A stretch of 33,989 nt of DNA from Alphaproteobacteria bacterium (GCA_019242275.1 JAFAVT010000240.1:1-33989), one strand, 5' to 3'; shown: positions 17,453-27,596, counted from the first letter of the stretch. A program made the numbers and translations. The notes: generated by a model not told the origin, from the letters alone.

Positions 17453-17778
17453 GCATACTCACCGCATTGCGACCGCTCTTCGCCGCAGCCCTTTTCGCGG
17501 GAGCGACTGGCTGCGTCAGCAGTGAAGAGCGCATGATTGCCATTGCGAAATCGAAATGCGCGGACACGATCAAAGAGTATTCGGGGCGCGGCACATTGAA
17601 TTGGGCTGTTGTGCGAGACGGGGGTTTGGTGTTTGTAAGAGGAGAACTAGCTCCCCACCAAGGTGTTGGTGTCCAGCTTTTATTTTCGCATGGACGAGAA
17701 TTGTCTTGTGGCGGGTTTATCGATCTTGGTCCCCATGACCCTGACGAAAGGGGCAATGGGACGCCAGTACAAAATTAA
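17413..17778 (+). CDS. Putative lipoprotein, hypothetical
   Basis: Lipobox-like LFAGATGC; 40-bp overlap with the previous ORF. Start uncertain. Confidence 0.5.
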   Translation: MEVCRYSIVGSQLSILTALRPLFAAALFAGATGCVSSEERMIAIAKSKCADTIKEYSGRGTLNWAVVRDGGLVFVRGELAPHQGVGVQLLFSHGRELSCGGFIDLGPHDPDERGNGTPVQN

Positions 17779-17840
17779 ATCAATAGGAATTGAGCGCTGG
17801 GGAAGAGTGAGGCCCCTTGTGGCGCTTGGCAGAGCTAGAA

Positions 17841-18305
17841 TTAGCATTTGAGATGATTGCACGCCTCCACAACGCGGTGCGACATCCCGCTCAAGCCGCA
17901 GTCGCTGTCGATCCTTCCTTCCAGCGAAACAAAAATCTCCCGCATAAGACTGGCATCCGTTTCTGAAGGCGCAAAGTGCGCCGCAGTATAGTACGCCTCA
18001 TATTGGTCTTGGCCGTTGCGTCTCACGAACTGGATGCCACCCGCGAAGGCGATGTGCGCAATGGGTAAGATGTCCAGAGCAAAATAAAGAGCGTCTGGTT
18101 TGGCAAAGCCACGCCGGCCACCATAAGGGACAGAATGCGCTTCACGGACGCCGGGGACAGCTTCTGCTGCGTGGAGGACGCATTGTTCGGTCGGAATTTC
18201 CTTAACAGCAGCGGTGCGCTTTAGGCCCCAATCCGGGTCACTAAACAGGCATCCACCCAGAGGAATCAACGCGGTCATCACGACCAGTTTTTGTACTGCT
18301 CCCAT
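17841..18305 (-). CDS. Putative lipoprotein, hypothetical
   Basis: MGAVQKLVVMTALIPLGGCLFSD lipobox; 154 aa; conserved-Cys pattern shared with 18481-18999. Confidence 0.7.
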   Translation of the reverse strand: MGAVQKLVVMTALIPLGGCLFSDPDWGLKRTAAVKEIPTEQCVLHAAEAVPGVREAHSVPYGGRRGFAKPDALYFALDILPIAHIAFAGGIQFVRRNGQDQYEAYYTAAHFAPSETDASLMREIFVSLEGRIDSDCGLSGMSHRVVEACNHLKC

Positions 18306-18480
18306 GCCTCCTAATCTCAGCCCTTTTTCCCAGCCTACACGGCTCCGAATGGCAAGTCATTATGCCGTGAGGGAAACTTCTGACTAGAAGGAGGACTAAG
18401 TGCTCAATGCTGGCTGGCGGAATGATGACGGGATGCGGAACGACGGTTAAACTCTCGGCTGAACAAAGTTGGGGGATGAT

Positions 18481-18999
18481 ATGTCGGGACTACGATATTT
18501 CATCTTTGCTTTTGTAATTCCGGTACTTTGCAGTTGCGTATCTACTGGCTGGATAAGGGAACGCACCGCGACACTCTCGCAAGTGCCGGACCTTGACTGT
18601 ATGGAAAGAGTCATAGCCAGCGCCGTCGCCCCAAAGGCGGTTAATCGCAGTCATATCGAAAAGAAAAACATGTTCAGCGGGCGCATTGAGAGTGTGACGG
18701 AGAGTTACTCTGTGACTACAACAATATCTGGTGGGCGTCGCGATCCGCTGCCTGCCCTTGCGTTCCGGTTTACGGTCACAACCAATCGCGCGCCATTTCA
18801 ACGACTGCTTGGCGGTTCAGGGGATTACCGACTCTTTTGGGGAAATTGGATCGCAGGCACGGAATACGCGAGCGCCGTCCATGATATTGGGCTAAAGGTG
18901 GAGGAAAGCATCATTACTAGCTGCGGAGCGTCATTCTCCTCCGGTGTCCGCGAAAGCACTCATACCCAGAGCCGCGCCATCGACTTTAACCCAATCTAG
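18481..18999 (+). CDS. Putative lipoprotein, hypothetical
   Basis: MSGLRYFIFAFVIPVLCSCVSTGW lipobox; internal similarity to 17841-18305. Start at ATG 18481 within ORF 18469. Confidence 0.7.
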   Translation: MSGLRYFIFAFVIPVLCSCVSTGWIRERTATLSQVPDLDCMERVIASAVAPKAVNRSHIEKKNMFSGRIESVTESYSVTTTISGGRRDPLPALAFRFTVTTNRAPFQRLLGGSGDYRLFWGNWIAGTEYASAVHDIGLKVEESIITSCGASFSSGVRESTHTQSRAIDFNPI

Positions 19000-19309
19000 T
19001 GCAGCCACTCTCGAAGGACCGCTTCTGGCGCGAAGCGGACTTACAACAGGCAATCCGGTTTAGACTTGGGAGGTGGCTTCGGAGCCACGATTTCATTCAT
19101 CCGGAACGGATTGTGCCTTGCGTTGCGCCTGTTCCGAATTCGACAGGCTGAACCAAGCTGACCCTGCTTTCGCCGTCTCATGGCGGCAAGGAAGGCGCCG
19201 GCCGGGATTGGCGGAAGGCGCCCTTCAGCCAAAAAGCGGCACAAATTTGCCCCATTGAACAGGCAGATTAGCAGGCGAAGGGGCGCCGGCCCCACGTCAG
19301 GGCCGGACG

Positions 19310-20092
19310 ATGAAGTGCTTGCGTGAGCGGAACGTGAAAGCGGTTTTGGTTCTGGTGCTTGTTGCGTTGCTGCCGGCGGCGGCCGGCGCGCAAAGCGCCG
19401 ATTCCATCCTGGCACGGCTTTCGGCCGAGAAACCGGCGGCGCCGGAACCGGGCCTCTACAGCGCCGGCGAAGGTCGCGACTTTGTTCTGCTCCCTTGGCA
19501 CGGCAAATATCTGCTGCGCTTTGCCGGTGCGGCGGAGACCTTTGTTCTCACCTCTGATCCCGGTTCGCTGGGCGCCAAGCTGCTGAAATATGACACCGGG
19601 GCGGCGGCGCTTTCCGTTTCGGTCTGGGGCGGGGTGACGCTTTATGCCGCCGATGCGCCTGGCGGCCTGCCCGCCACCCGCCAGGGCGATGCCGCCACCC
19701 CGGCGCCTGCCGCCATCACCGCAGCCGATCTCAAAAGTGCCTTTGACGACGAAGGCAATCATTTCTCCTATGCCGACAATCTGGGCCTGCGTTTCATGGT
19801 GGATGGCGCCCTTCCCGCTGACGCCGGCGGGCGTGCCCTGCTGTTCGACGTGCTGGACACATGCCAGGCGGGCATTGAACGCTTTCTCGCCGCCGGGGCG
19901 GCGGCGCGTCAGGCCTTGTCGCACCATGTCGCCCAGGTGAAGCTGGAAAAAGCGGCGAAGCCCGGGCTCGCCTTGAATGGCCGCACCCTGCTGGTGCGCT
20001 ATGTTCCGGCCGACGGTTTTCTTGGCCGCCTTTCGTCGCATGCGGTAGCACATCAACTGGGCAAGCTGTTGGCCGTGAAAACCGCAGAATAA
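19310..20092 (+). CDS. Secreted hypothetical protein (possibly DUF4908-like)
   Basis: Signal peptide VKAVLVLVLVALLPAAAGAQ; SAGEGRDFVLLPWHGKYLLRFAGAAETFVL and KPGLALNGRTLLVRYVPADGFLGRLSSHAVA resemble DUF4908-type architecture from memory only. Confidence 0.65.
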   Translation: MKCLRERNVKAVLVLVLVALLPAAAGAQSADSILARLSAEKPAAPEPGLYSAGEGRDFVLLPWHGKYLLRFAGAAETFVLTSDPGSLGAKLLKYDTGAAALSVSVWGGVTLYAADAPGGLPATRQGDAATPAPAAITAADLKSAFDDEGNHFSYADNLGLRFMVDGALPADAGGRALLFDVLDTCQAGIERFLAAGAAARQALSHHVAQVKLEKAAKPGLALNGRTLLVRYVPADGFLGRLSSHAVAHQLGKLLAVKTAE

Positions 20093-20114
20093 TCCTCGCC
20101 GGCGTGGGCCGAAT

Positions 20115-20279
20115 TTAAAGCAGCTTGGTGGCCACGGTATCGAAAGCGGTACTGAGGTTGGTGCCGATATTGGTGAGGGCACCGATCACCACCACGGCGA
20201 TCAGGGCGGCGATCAGGCCATACTCGATGGCGGTGGCGCCGCGGCGGTCGGCTGCAAATCTTTTGAGCAGAGCGGTCAT
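20115..20279 (-). CDS. Flp/Fap family type IVb pilin
   Basis: 54 aa MTALLKRFAADRRGATAIEYGLIAALIAVVVIGALTNIGTNLSTAFDTVATKLL: prepilin site and Flp motif. Confidence 0.93.
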   Translation of the reverse strand: MTALLKRFAADRRGATAIEYGLIAALIAVVVIGALTNIGTNLSTAFDTVATKLL

Positions 20280-20479
20280 GGAGAGGGTCCCTTCGATGAT
20301 GTCGGACGTTATCCGACACACGGTGTGGGGGCGGAACCCCTTGCCGACAACGCCATTAACGCGCGTGCGCCGCGAAAGCGAACATTTTAATAAGCCGAAC
20401 TTGAAGGAAGTTTTCCGCAATACGCGCACCGCGCTTGTCTTTGGCCTGCACGAACGGACAGCATCCCGATAAACAAAAA

Positions 20480-20896
20480 TCAATCGGGCGGGACGAAATC
20501 CTTCGGCGCCAGCTCAAAGCCGGAAAAGTCAAAGCCGGGCGCCACCGTGCAGCCCACCAGGGTGTAATCGCCAAGGCTCCTGGCCATCTGCCATGCATGC
20601 GGCGGCACCACCAATTGGGGCGCCTGGCCCTGTTCAATTTGTGGCCCCAGAATATGCGCCATCTGGCCGACGCAAAGCTCAAGCGGCGCGCCGCGATAAA
20701 AATGCCAGACTTCCGCCGCATCCACTCGATGCCAGCGCGAGATTTCGCCGGCCTTGAGCAGGAACAGGATGGCGGTGGAATACCCACGCGGACCGCTGCC
20801 GGCAGAAAGATCACGCATGGTCTCGCGGAAATGCCCACCTTCGGGATGCGGCTCCAACCCAAGGCGTGCGATCAGATCGTCGGCTTCGCACCTCAT
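20480..20896 (-). CDS. DUF985/cupin_5 family protein
   Basis: LGLEPHPEGGHFRET, YSTAILFLLKAGEISRWHRVDAAEVWHFYRGAPLEL, LVGCTVAPGFDFSGFELA. Confidence 0.92.
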   Translation of the reverse strand: MRCEADDLIARLGLEPHPEGGHFRETMRDLSAGSGPRGYSTAILFLLKAGEISRWHRVDAAEVWHFYRGAPLELCVGQMAHILGPQIEQGQAPQLVVPPHAWQMARSLGDYTLVGCTVAPGFDFSGFELAPKDFVPPD

Positions 20897-20933
20897 GCGC
20901 TGTCGCGCATTCGTTTAACGCTCAGCCCGCTGC

Positions 20934-21521
20934 TCATGCCGCGGGGCGGACGGCGCCACGGCGCACCATCTCCCGGGCGCCGGCGGCGAGGACCTTGGCA
21001 TCATCCAGGGCATTGTGCGCCCGCCCGACAAGCTTAAGGCCCAGCGCCGGGGCAAGGTCGCAGGAATGGCGCCCGCGCGGGTCAACGTTGCAGGCGGCGA
21101 ACCAACGGCGCAAATCGGTAAAGGGCGGCAGCCTGGGATGGTCGCTGATGCCATAAAGCCGCAAATTCTCTTCCAGAATCCATTCGTCATGGCCAAAGGC
21201 GCAGATCGGCCCGCCCTCGACAAAGGCCGCAAAGCGGCCATAGGCCTCCCTGAAATCCAGCCCCCTCGCTGCCACCGCGTCATTGCTGATGCCGGTGAGA
21301 TTCTCAAAATAGGGCGAGAGCACGGGATTGATGCGGGGCTTCACCAGAAGATCGAGCTCATCCAGCACCGAAAGATCACAGCCGTCGAGCTTGACCGCGC
21401 CGATCTGCACCACCTCCTTGAACTGACCGGGCTCCAGCCAGTGACCAGCCATGGAGCCTGACCAGGCGGTATATTCCAGGTCAAACACCGTGAGGGTGGG
21501 AGCGGACACGGGAAGAATCAT
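20934..21521 (-). CDS. DEDD-family 3'-5' exonuclease
   Basis: FDLEYTAW (Exo I), ENLTGISNDAV, CAFGHDEWILEENL (Exo II), GRAHNALDDAKVLA (Exo III, HxxxxD). Confidence 0.88.
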   Translation of the reverse strand: MILPVSAPTLTVFDLEYTAWSGSMAGHWLEPGQFKEVVQIGAVKLDGCDLSVLDELDLLVKPRINPVLSPYFENLTGISNDAVAARGLDFREAYGRFAAFVEGGPICAFGHDEWILEENLRLYGISDHPRLPPFTDLRRWFAACNVDPRGRHSCDLAPALGLKLVGRAHNALDDAKVLAAGAREMVRRGAVRPAA

Positions 21522-21631
21522 GGGGCGCTGTCGGGCCTGCCGCGAATCATAGTATCAGTGGCCATTAAGACATTATTAAGTGTGCGGGCCGAGGCTTGTC
21601 CGGCATATCCGCAAGCCAAGGGGGCGGCAGC

Positions 21632-22267
21632 ATGGCGTTACCCGAATTTGCCAAGCCGGCAGCCAACGACGCGCCCGCGCCGCTGACAGTCCCCGCGCCG
21701 TTGCCGGCCGCGGCGCTCAAGCGCCTGCCCGAATTGCATGACGAAAGCCGCCTTGCCTTGCGGCGCGCCAGCCTGATGGCCCGCGCGGTGCCGGCCGCCG
21801 GCAGCTTGCTATTGCTGGGCACGCTGACGGCGATGTTCGGCGGCGGCCCATTGGCGCCCACCTTTCTCTGGAGTCTGCTGGTGCTTGCGGGCGTGGTTGC
21901 GGTTCTCGCCAGCCATTTGCGGGCCACTTCGGTCTTTAAGGACCTGGCCGGCTCCGCCGCCGACATGCGGGCGATACTCTTATATCTGGGCGCGGCATGG
22001 GGGGCGGGGGCCTTCCTTGCCATGGCACCGCAAGCGGCAGCCCTGGTGCTTTTCGCTGCCGTCCCTTCGCTGGTGGTGGCGCGGCTGCTGGGCGACCTGC
22101 CCGCCATCCTGGCTTTTACGGCGCCGGCCACTTTTCTCACCTTCGCGGCGCTTGTCCTTCGCACCGGCAACATGGGCGCCGCCGCAATCCTGATGCTTTT
22201 CCAAGCCGGCTGCGGTTTTTGGCTGCTTCGCAGCCGCACCCATCTGGCCGGACCGGGGCCGGGTTAA
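21632..22267 (+). CDS. Hypothetical multi-TM membrane protein
   Basis: MALPEFAKPAANDAPAP... followed by repeated hydrophobic segments. Start placed at 21632 within ORF 21596. Confidence 0.65.
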   Translation: MALPEFAKPAANDAPAPLTVPAPLPAAALKRLPELHDESRLALRRASLMARAVPAAGSLLLLGTLTAMFGGGPLAPTFLWSLLVLAGVVAVLASHLRATSVFKDLAGSAADMRAILLYLGAAWGAGAFLAMAPQAAALVLFAAVPSLVVARLLGDLPAILAFTAPATFLTFAALVLRTGNMGAAAILMLFQAGCGFWLLRSRTHLAGPGPG

Positions 22268-22386
22268 TCCCGCACCTGTGGCGTGATCTTAAGACCTTGG
22301 CGCTAGCCTGGGTGCCATCGCGTTTATCCTTTGATCACACCGGGCGCCGCTCATCAAAAGGCGCCTAAGCCAGGGCAGGATCAGCC

Positions 22387-25300
22387 ATGACCATGAACCC
22401 GCAGCCTCTTGACGAGTCCGGCACCCTGGCGCTCGCCCGCGCCCAACTGACATTTGAGATGCGGGATTTTTTCGATGCCCTCTTTGCCGGCGCCGACACC
22501 GGCGGGCTTGCGGCGCCGGACCTGGCCCTGATCGCCGAACGCGCCCGCGCTACGCTGCTGAATGGCGCGCCGCAAGTAACCTTAAGCGATGCCGGCCGCT
22601 TCAGCTTGCTCACGGCCGTCAATGAGGACCGCCCTTTCCTGTTTGATTCCGCCGTTGCCGCGGCACTCGCCGGCGGCGCCCATCTGCGCAACGTTTTTCA
22701 TCCCATGGTCGCGCTGGGCGGCCGCAAGCTCAGCCTGATCGTCTTTGTCATTGACCCGGTGAGCGATGAGGGCGCCCGCGCCCGGCTGATCGCCGCGCTG
22801 GAGGAATGTTTCACCGCCGGCGCCCTGGCGGTGCGCGACTGGCGCGCCATGCTGGCGCGGCTGAGAGCGGCCCGCGACGGCCTGGCGGCGCAAGGACCGC
22901 AAGGGCGCGACATCGAGGAGGACATCGCCTTCCTGGACTGGCTGGCCGACGATCATTTCACCTTTCTGGGCGCGCGCGAATATCGTCTGGCAGACGATGG
23001 AATGAACGGGACCTTGTCGGCCGTGGAAGGCAGCGGCCTTGGCGTCCTGTCCGATCCTGAGGCGCGGATATTGGGCAGCAACAGCACGGGGCCACGTCCC
23101 GGCCTTTCCGCCGAGGTGCGCACCTATCTGGAATCGAATGGCCCGCTGATCGTCAGCAAGTCCAGCAGCCGCTCGGTGGTGCACCGGCGCGTCCACATGG
23201 ATTATGTCGGCGTCAAAATTTACGATCGGAGCGGTCGCTTCTGCGGCGAGCACCGCTTTGTCGGCCTGTTCACGTCCAGTGCCTATGCCGCAAATCCCCG
23301 CCAGATTCCCCTGCTCCGCCGCAAGCTCGCGGCCGTGACGGCCCGCATCGGGCTTGATCCGCGCAGCCATGACGGCAAGGCGCTGGCGCATATTCTCGAA
23401 TCTTATCCGCGCGACGAACTGTTCCAGGTCTCGGAAGCAGAATTGGCCGATACCGCGCTGGGCATCACCCGTCTTTCCGGCCTGCCCCGCACCAAGCTGT
23501 TTCTTCGCTTTGACCGCTTCGATCGTTTCGCCTCGGCGCTGTTGTTCGCGCCCCGCGATCACATGACGGCGCAGTCACGCGAACGCATTCACCAGATTCT
23601 GGCCAAGGCCTTGAACGGGCGCGCCAGCGCCGCCGAAGTCGGCCTGGATGAAGGGCCGCTGGTGCGGGTGCATTACATCATCGGCCGCAATCCCGGTGCG
23701 CGCCCCAATGTTGATCTTGAGTCTCTTCAGGCTGAAATCACAAAGGCGCTGGAAACCTGGGACGATGCCCTGATCGGCGCGCTTTGTGCCGCCCATGGCG
23801 AGGTTGAAGGCCCCGCCATGGCCACGCGCCTGGCGCCGGATTTTCCAGCCACCTATCGCGGCGCCTTTGGCGCCGCCGATGCCGCCCGCGATCTGGACGT
23901 GCTGGTGGCGCTGGCGGACCAGGCCCTGAAAGTGCGCGCCGCTGCCTGGCGCAAGCCCGACGACGAAGCTGATGTCGTGCGGCTGAAACTCTATGTCCTG
24001 GGCGAAGTGCTGCCTTTGTCGCAGACCCTGCCCATGTTTGAAAATTGCGGCCTCACCGTCATCGCCGAAGACGCCTTCCCGGTTTCCTTCCGTCGCGATG
24101 ACGCACGCCGGCACGGCATGGTGCTGGATTTCCTGATGACCTGCGAGGATGCGGCCGATCTTGCCCGCATCCGCCAGCCACTGGAAGATGTGCTGCATGC
24201 GGTGCTGGCCGGTGCAGCGGAAAATGACGGCTTCAACCGGCTGGTGATGGCCGCTGATCTTTCCTGGCGCCAGGCGGTAATCCTGCGGGCCGCCGCCAAA
24301 TATCTGCGCCAAGCCGGGTTTGCTTTCAGCCTCGCCTATATGCAGCAGGCCCTGACCAAGAATCCCGATGTCGCCGGCCTTCTGGTAGAACTGTTCCTTG
24401 CCCGCACCGACCCCGCCCGTGCTGCCGCGCCCAAGGAGGTGGAGCAGATCGAAGCCCGCATCGAAGCGGCGTTGAATAATGTCGCCAGCCTGGATGACGA
24501 CCGCATCATCCGGCGGCTGCGCAATGTCATTCGCAATATCCTGCGCACCAACTATTTCCAGCCCGCTGCGGACGGCGCGCCTAAGCCGGTGCTGTCCTTC
24601 AAGCTGGATTCGGGAAAACTCGATGATCTGCCGGCGCCGCGGCCCTGGCGCGAAATCTTCGTCTATTCGCCGGAAGTGGAAGGCGTGCACCTACGCTTTG
24701 GCCGCATTGCTCGCGGCGGACTTCGTTGGTCTGACCGCCGCGAGGATTTCCGCACCGAGATATTGGGCCTGGTGAAAGCGCAACAGGTGAAGAACGCCGT
24801 CATTGTGCCGGTGGGTGCCAAGGGCGGGTTTTTCCCCAAACAGATGCCGGCCAACCCCACGCGCGAGCAGTTCATGGCGGTGGGCATTTCTGCCTACAAG
24901 ACCTTCATCCAGTCCCTGCTCGACATCACCGACAATCTGGACGCGCACGGCAAGGTGATCCCGCCGGAGAATGTTTTGCGGCCCGATGGCGATGATCCCT
25001 ATCTGGTGGTGGCAGCCGACAAGGGCACGGCCACTTTCTCTGATATCGCCAATGGCATCGCCATCGAACACAATTTCTGGCTGGGCGATGCTTTCGCCAG
25101 CGGCGGCTCCAAGGGCTATGACCACAAGAAAATGGGCATCACCGCCCGCGGCGCCTGGGAAGCGGTCAAGCGTCATTTCCGCGAGATAGGCCGCGATATC
25201 CAGAAGGACGATTTCACCGTCATCGGTGTGGGCGACATGTCGGGCGATGTGTTCGGCAACGGCATGCTGTTGTCGCGCCATATCCGGCTGGTGGCGGCGT

Positions 25301-27033
25301 TTGACCATCGCCATATCTTCCTTGATCCCAACGCGCCCACCGAGGCCGCCTTTGTGGAGCGCGAGCGGCTGTTCAACCTGCCCCGTTCGTCCTGGGACGA
25401 TTACAACAAGGAATTGATCGGCAAGGGTGGCGGTGTTTTTGCCCGCACATGCAAGGAAATCCCGCTTTCTGACGCAGTGAAGGCGCTGATCGGCAGCGGC
25501 AAGGACTCCATGTCGCCGCCGGAGCTGATCAACGCCCTGCTCAAGGCCAAAACCGACCTGCTCTGGTTCGGCGGCATCGGCACCTATATCAAGGCCGCAT
25601 CGCAAAGCCATCTCGACGCCGGTGACCGCGCCAATGATGCCGTGCGCATCAATGGCGGCGAGGTCAAGGCGCTGGTGGTGGGCGAAGGCGCCAATCTGGG
25701 CGTGACCCAACTGGGCCGCATCGAGGCCGCTCGCGCTGGTGTGCGCATTGACACCGACGCGGTGGACAATTCCGCCGGCGTGGACACGTCCGACCATGAA
25801 GTGAATCTGAAAATTCTGCTTTCCGGCCCCTCGCGCCGCGGCGAGCTTTCCGACGACAAGCGTGACAGTTTGTTGGCTGCCATGACCGATGATGTGGCTG
25901 GGCTGGTGCTGGCCGACAATTACGACCAGACTCTGGCCCTGTCGGTGGCGCAGCATAACGGCGTGCACGACCTTGACGCCGATGCACGGCTGATTGCCGA
26001 CCTGGAAGCCCGCGGGCGCCTCGACCGGGCGGTGGAATTCTTGCCTTCGCCGGCCGAGCTGAAAAAGCTTGGGCATAACGGCGCCGGTCTCACCAGGCCT
26101 GAACTGGCGGTGCTCCTGGCCTATGCCAAGCTGGACCTGGATGCCGAACTGCTGGAAAGCGATCTGCCGTCAGACCCGGCGCTGCACGACCTCCTCATCA
26201 CCTATTTCCCGCCCGCCGTCATCGAAGCCTTCCCTGCCGAGGCCGACCGCCATCGCCTGAAGAAGGAGATCATTTCCACCGTCCTGACCAACCGGCTGGT
26301 CAATCTGGCCGGACCCGCTTTCGTGCTGCGGATGAAGGAATTGTCGGGCCGCAGCGCCGCCGATGTGGCGCGCGCCTTTGTCATCGCCGACGCTGCCTTT
26401 GATCTTTCGGCGTTGAAGCACCGCATTGACGGACTGGACGGCAAGACCAAGGCCGAAGCGCAGATCGCGCTTTATGCCGCCATCGCTGAGCACCTGCAGC
26501 GGGTGACGCCCGCCCTGCTGGCGGCGCAGGATCAGGACATTGTGGCTGCCATCGCGCTCTATCGCGGCGCAGTGGGAGCGCTGCGCGCGCGCCTTAACCC
26601 GCCGGACGGCGCCGACGAGATTGCGGGCGAGGTTGGGCTGCTGCCGGCGTTGGCCATCGCGCCGGCGATTGCGCGCCTGGCTGCCGGCGCCAAGGCCGAT
26701 CCCGCCCGTGCTGCCACCCTGTATGAGGCGGTGGGTGCCAAGCTGGGTCTGGAGCGGCTGCGCAGTTTGGCCGCCAAACTCAACCTGCCGGAGCATTGGG
26801 ACCGGCTGGCGGTGCGCCGCCTGCTGGACGATCTTGCCGCCGCACAAGCCGCGCTCACGGCGCGGCTGCTCAAGGCCGAACAACCGGGCGAGGAAGTGCT
26901 GGAAGATTGGGCGAAGGCGAACCGCGAGGCGCTGGCGCGGATGACCGACTTCCTCCAGGCCATCGAAGCGTCGGGCGAACTCAGCGTGGCCAAGCTGATG
27001 CTGGCGGCGAGTCAGATTCAGAATCTGGCCTGA
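22387..27033 (+). CDS. gdhB: NAD-specific glutamate dehydrogenase, large (GDH2/GdhB) class
   Basis: 1548 aa; GGLRWSDRREDFRTEILGLVKAQQVKNAVIVPVGAKGGFFPK, VVAADKGTATFSDIANGIA, FTVIGVGDMSGDVFGNGMLLS, LLWFGGIGTYIKA. Confidence 0.97.
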   Translation: MTMNPQPLDESGTLALARAQLTFEMRDFFDALFAGADTGGLAAPDLALIAERARATLLNGAPQVTLSDAGRFSLLTAVNEDRPFLFDSAVAAALAGGAHLRNVFHPMVALGGRKLSLIVFVIDPVSDEGARARLIAALEECFTAGALAVRDWRAMLARLRAARDGLAAQGPQGRDIEEDIAFLDWLADDHFTFLGAREYRLADDGMNGTLSAVEGSGLGVLSDPEARILGSNSTGPRPGLSAEVRTYLESNGPLIVSKSSSRSVVHRRVHMDYVGVKIYDRSGRFCGEHRFVGLFTSSAYAANPRQIPLLRRKLAAVTARIGLDPRSHDGKALAHILESYPRDELFQVSEAELADTALGITRLSGLPRTKLFLRFDRFDRFASALLFAPRDHMTAQSRERIHQILAKALNGRASAAEVGLDEGPLVRVHYIIGRNPGARPNVDLESLQAEITKALETWDDALIGALCAAHGEVEGPAMATRLAPDFPATYRGAFGAADAARDLDVLVALADQALKVRAAAWRKPDDEADVVRLKLYVLGEVLPLSQTLPMFENCGLTVIAEDAFPVSFRRDDARRHGMVLDFLMTCEDAADLARIRQPLEDVLHAVLAGAAENDGFNRLVMAADLSWRQAVILRAAAKYLRQAGFAFSLAYMQQALTKNPDVAGLLVELFLARTDPARAAAPKEVEQIEARIEAALNNVASLDDDRIIRRLRNVIRNILRTNYFQPAADGAPKPVLSFKLDSGKLDDLPAPRPWREIFVYSPEVEGVHLRFGRIARGGLRWSDRREDFRTEILGLVKAQQVKNAVIVPVGAKGGFFPKQMPANPTREQFMAVGISAYKTFIQSLLDITDNLDAHGKVIPPENVLRPDGDDPYLVVAADKGTATFSDIANGIAIEHNFWLGDAFASGGSKGYDHKKMGITARGAWEAVKRHFREIGRDIQKDDFTVIGVGDMSGDVFGNGMLLSRHIRLVAAFDHRHIFLDPNAPTEAAFVERERLFNLPRSSWDDYNKELIGKGGGVFARTCKEIPLSDAVKALIGSGKDSMSPPELINALLKAKTDLLWFGGIGTYIKAASQSHLDAGDRANDAVRINGGEVKALVVGEGANLGVTQLGRIEAARAGVRIDTDAVDNSAGVDTSDHEVNLKILLSGPSRRGELSDDKRDSLLAAMTDDVAGLVLADNYDQTLALSVAQHNGVHDLDADARLIADLEARGRLDRAVEFLPSPAELKKLGHNGAGLTRPELAVLLAYAKLDLDAELLESDLPSDPALHDLLITYFPPAVIEAFPAEADRHRLKKEIISTVLTNRLVNLAGPAFVLRMKELSGRSAADVARAFVIADAAFDLSALKHRIDGLDGKTKAEAQIALYAAIAEHLQRVTPALLAAQDQDIVAAIALYRGAVGALRARLNPPDGADEIAGEVGLLPALAIAPAIARLAAGAKADPARAATLYEAVGAKLGLERLRSLAAKLNLPEHWDRLAVRRLLDDLAAAQAALTARLLKAEQPGEEVLEDWAKANREALARMTDFLQAIEASGELSVAKLMLAASQIQNLA

Positions 27034-27129
27034 GGCTCAAAATTTTTTAAGGCCGGCCGGTACGGCGGGAGCATTTTCCTGACGCCGGTGTGGCGGCATG
27101 GTCCTTTCATCATTGAAAGGATCGTTGCC

Positions 27130-27507
27130 ATGTCCCGCTTAGCCTTGGCTGTCTTCGCATTGACTGTTTCCGCCCTGCCGGCGCTGGCCGCCGCCGCCCC
27201 GACGGAAGCGGACGTGAAAACGGTGATTGAAAAAATCAGCGCCGGCAAGGATAGCGATTTCACTTTCCGCAGCGTGCAGATCGCCAAACCGCGGCCGGCC
27301 TCGTCCGGCGAAATCCGCGCCGTCGCCCTGCCCGGCAAGATCACGGTGGTGCCGGTGAAGGCGGATTTTACCCAGGCCACCAGCGCCCATGATGGCCGCG
27401 ACCACGTCCAGAACTATCTTTTCTTTAAAGACGATTTCGGCGCCTGGTCGGCCCAGGCGATTTCCGTGCCAGGCAATTACACCAGCGAGCTGAAAAAGGT
27501 GCGGTAA
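27130..27507 (+). CDS. Small secreted hypothetical protein
   Basis: Signal peptide MSRLALAVFALTVSALPALAAAA; 125 aa. Confidence 0.7.
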   Translation: MSRLALAVFALTVSALPALAAAAPTEADVKTVIEKISAGKDSDFTFRSVQIAKPRPASSGEIRAVALPGKITVVPVKADFTQATSAHDGRDHVQNYLFFKDDFGAWSAQAISVPGNYTSELKKVR

Positions 27508-27596
27508 CCGCGCGCAGGCCCCGGCTTCGAAACCCACGTTGCCAGCATCAACAATCTGTGCCCCAATGTGCGTAATAGTACGGTTGGGGAGCCGGG

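Noticed and set aside
23575-24690. 371 aa minus-strand ORF
   Set aside because: Antisense to NAD-GDH; no motifs.
24691-26076. 461 aa minus-strand ORF
   Set aside because: Antisense to the NAD-GDH coding region.
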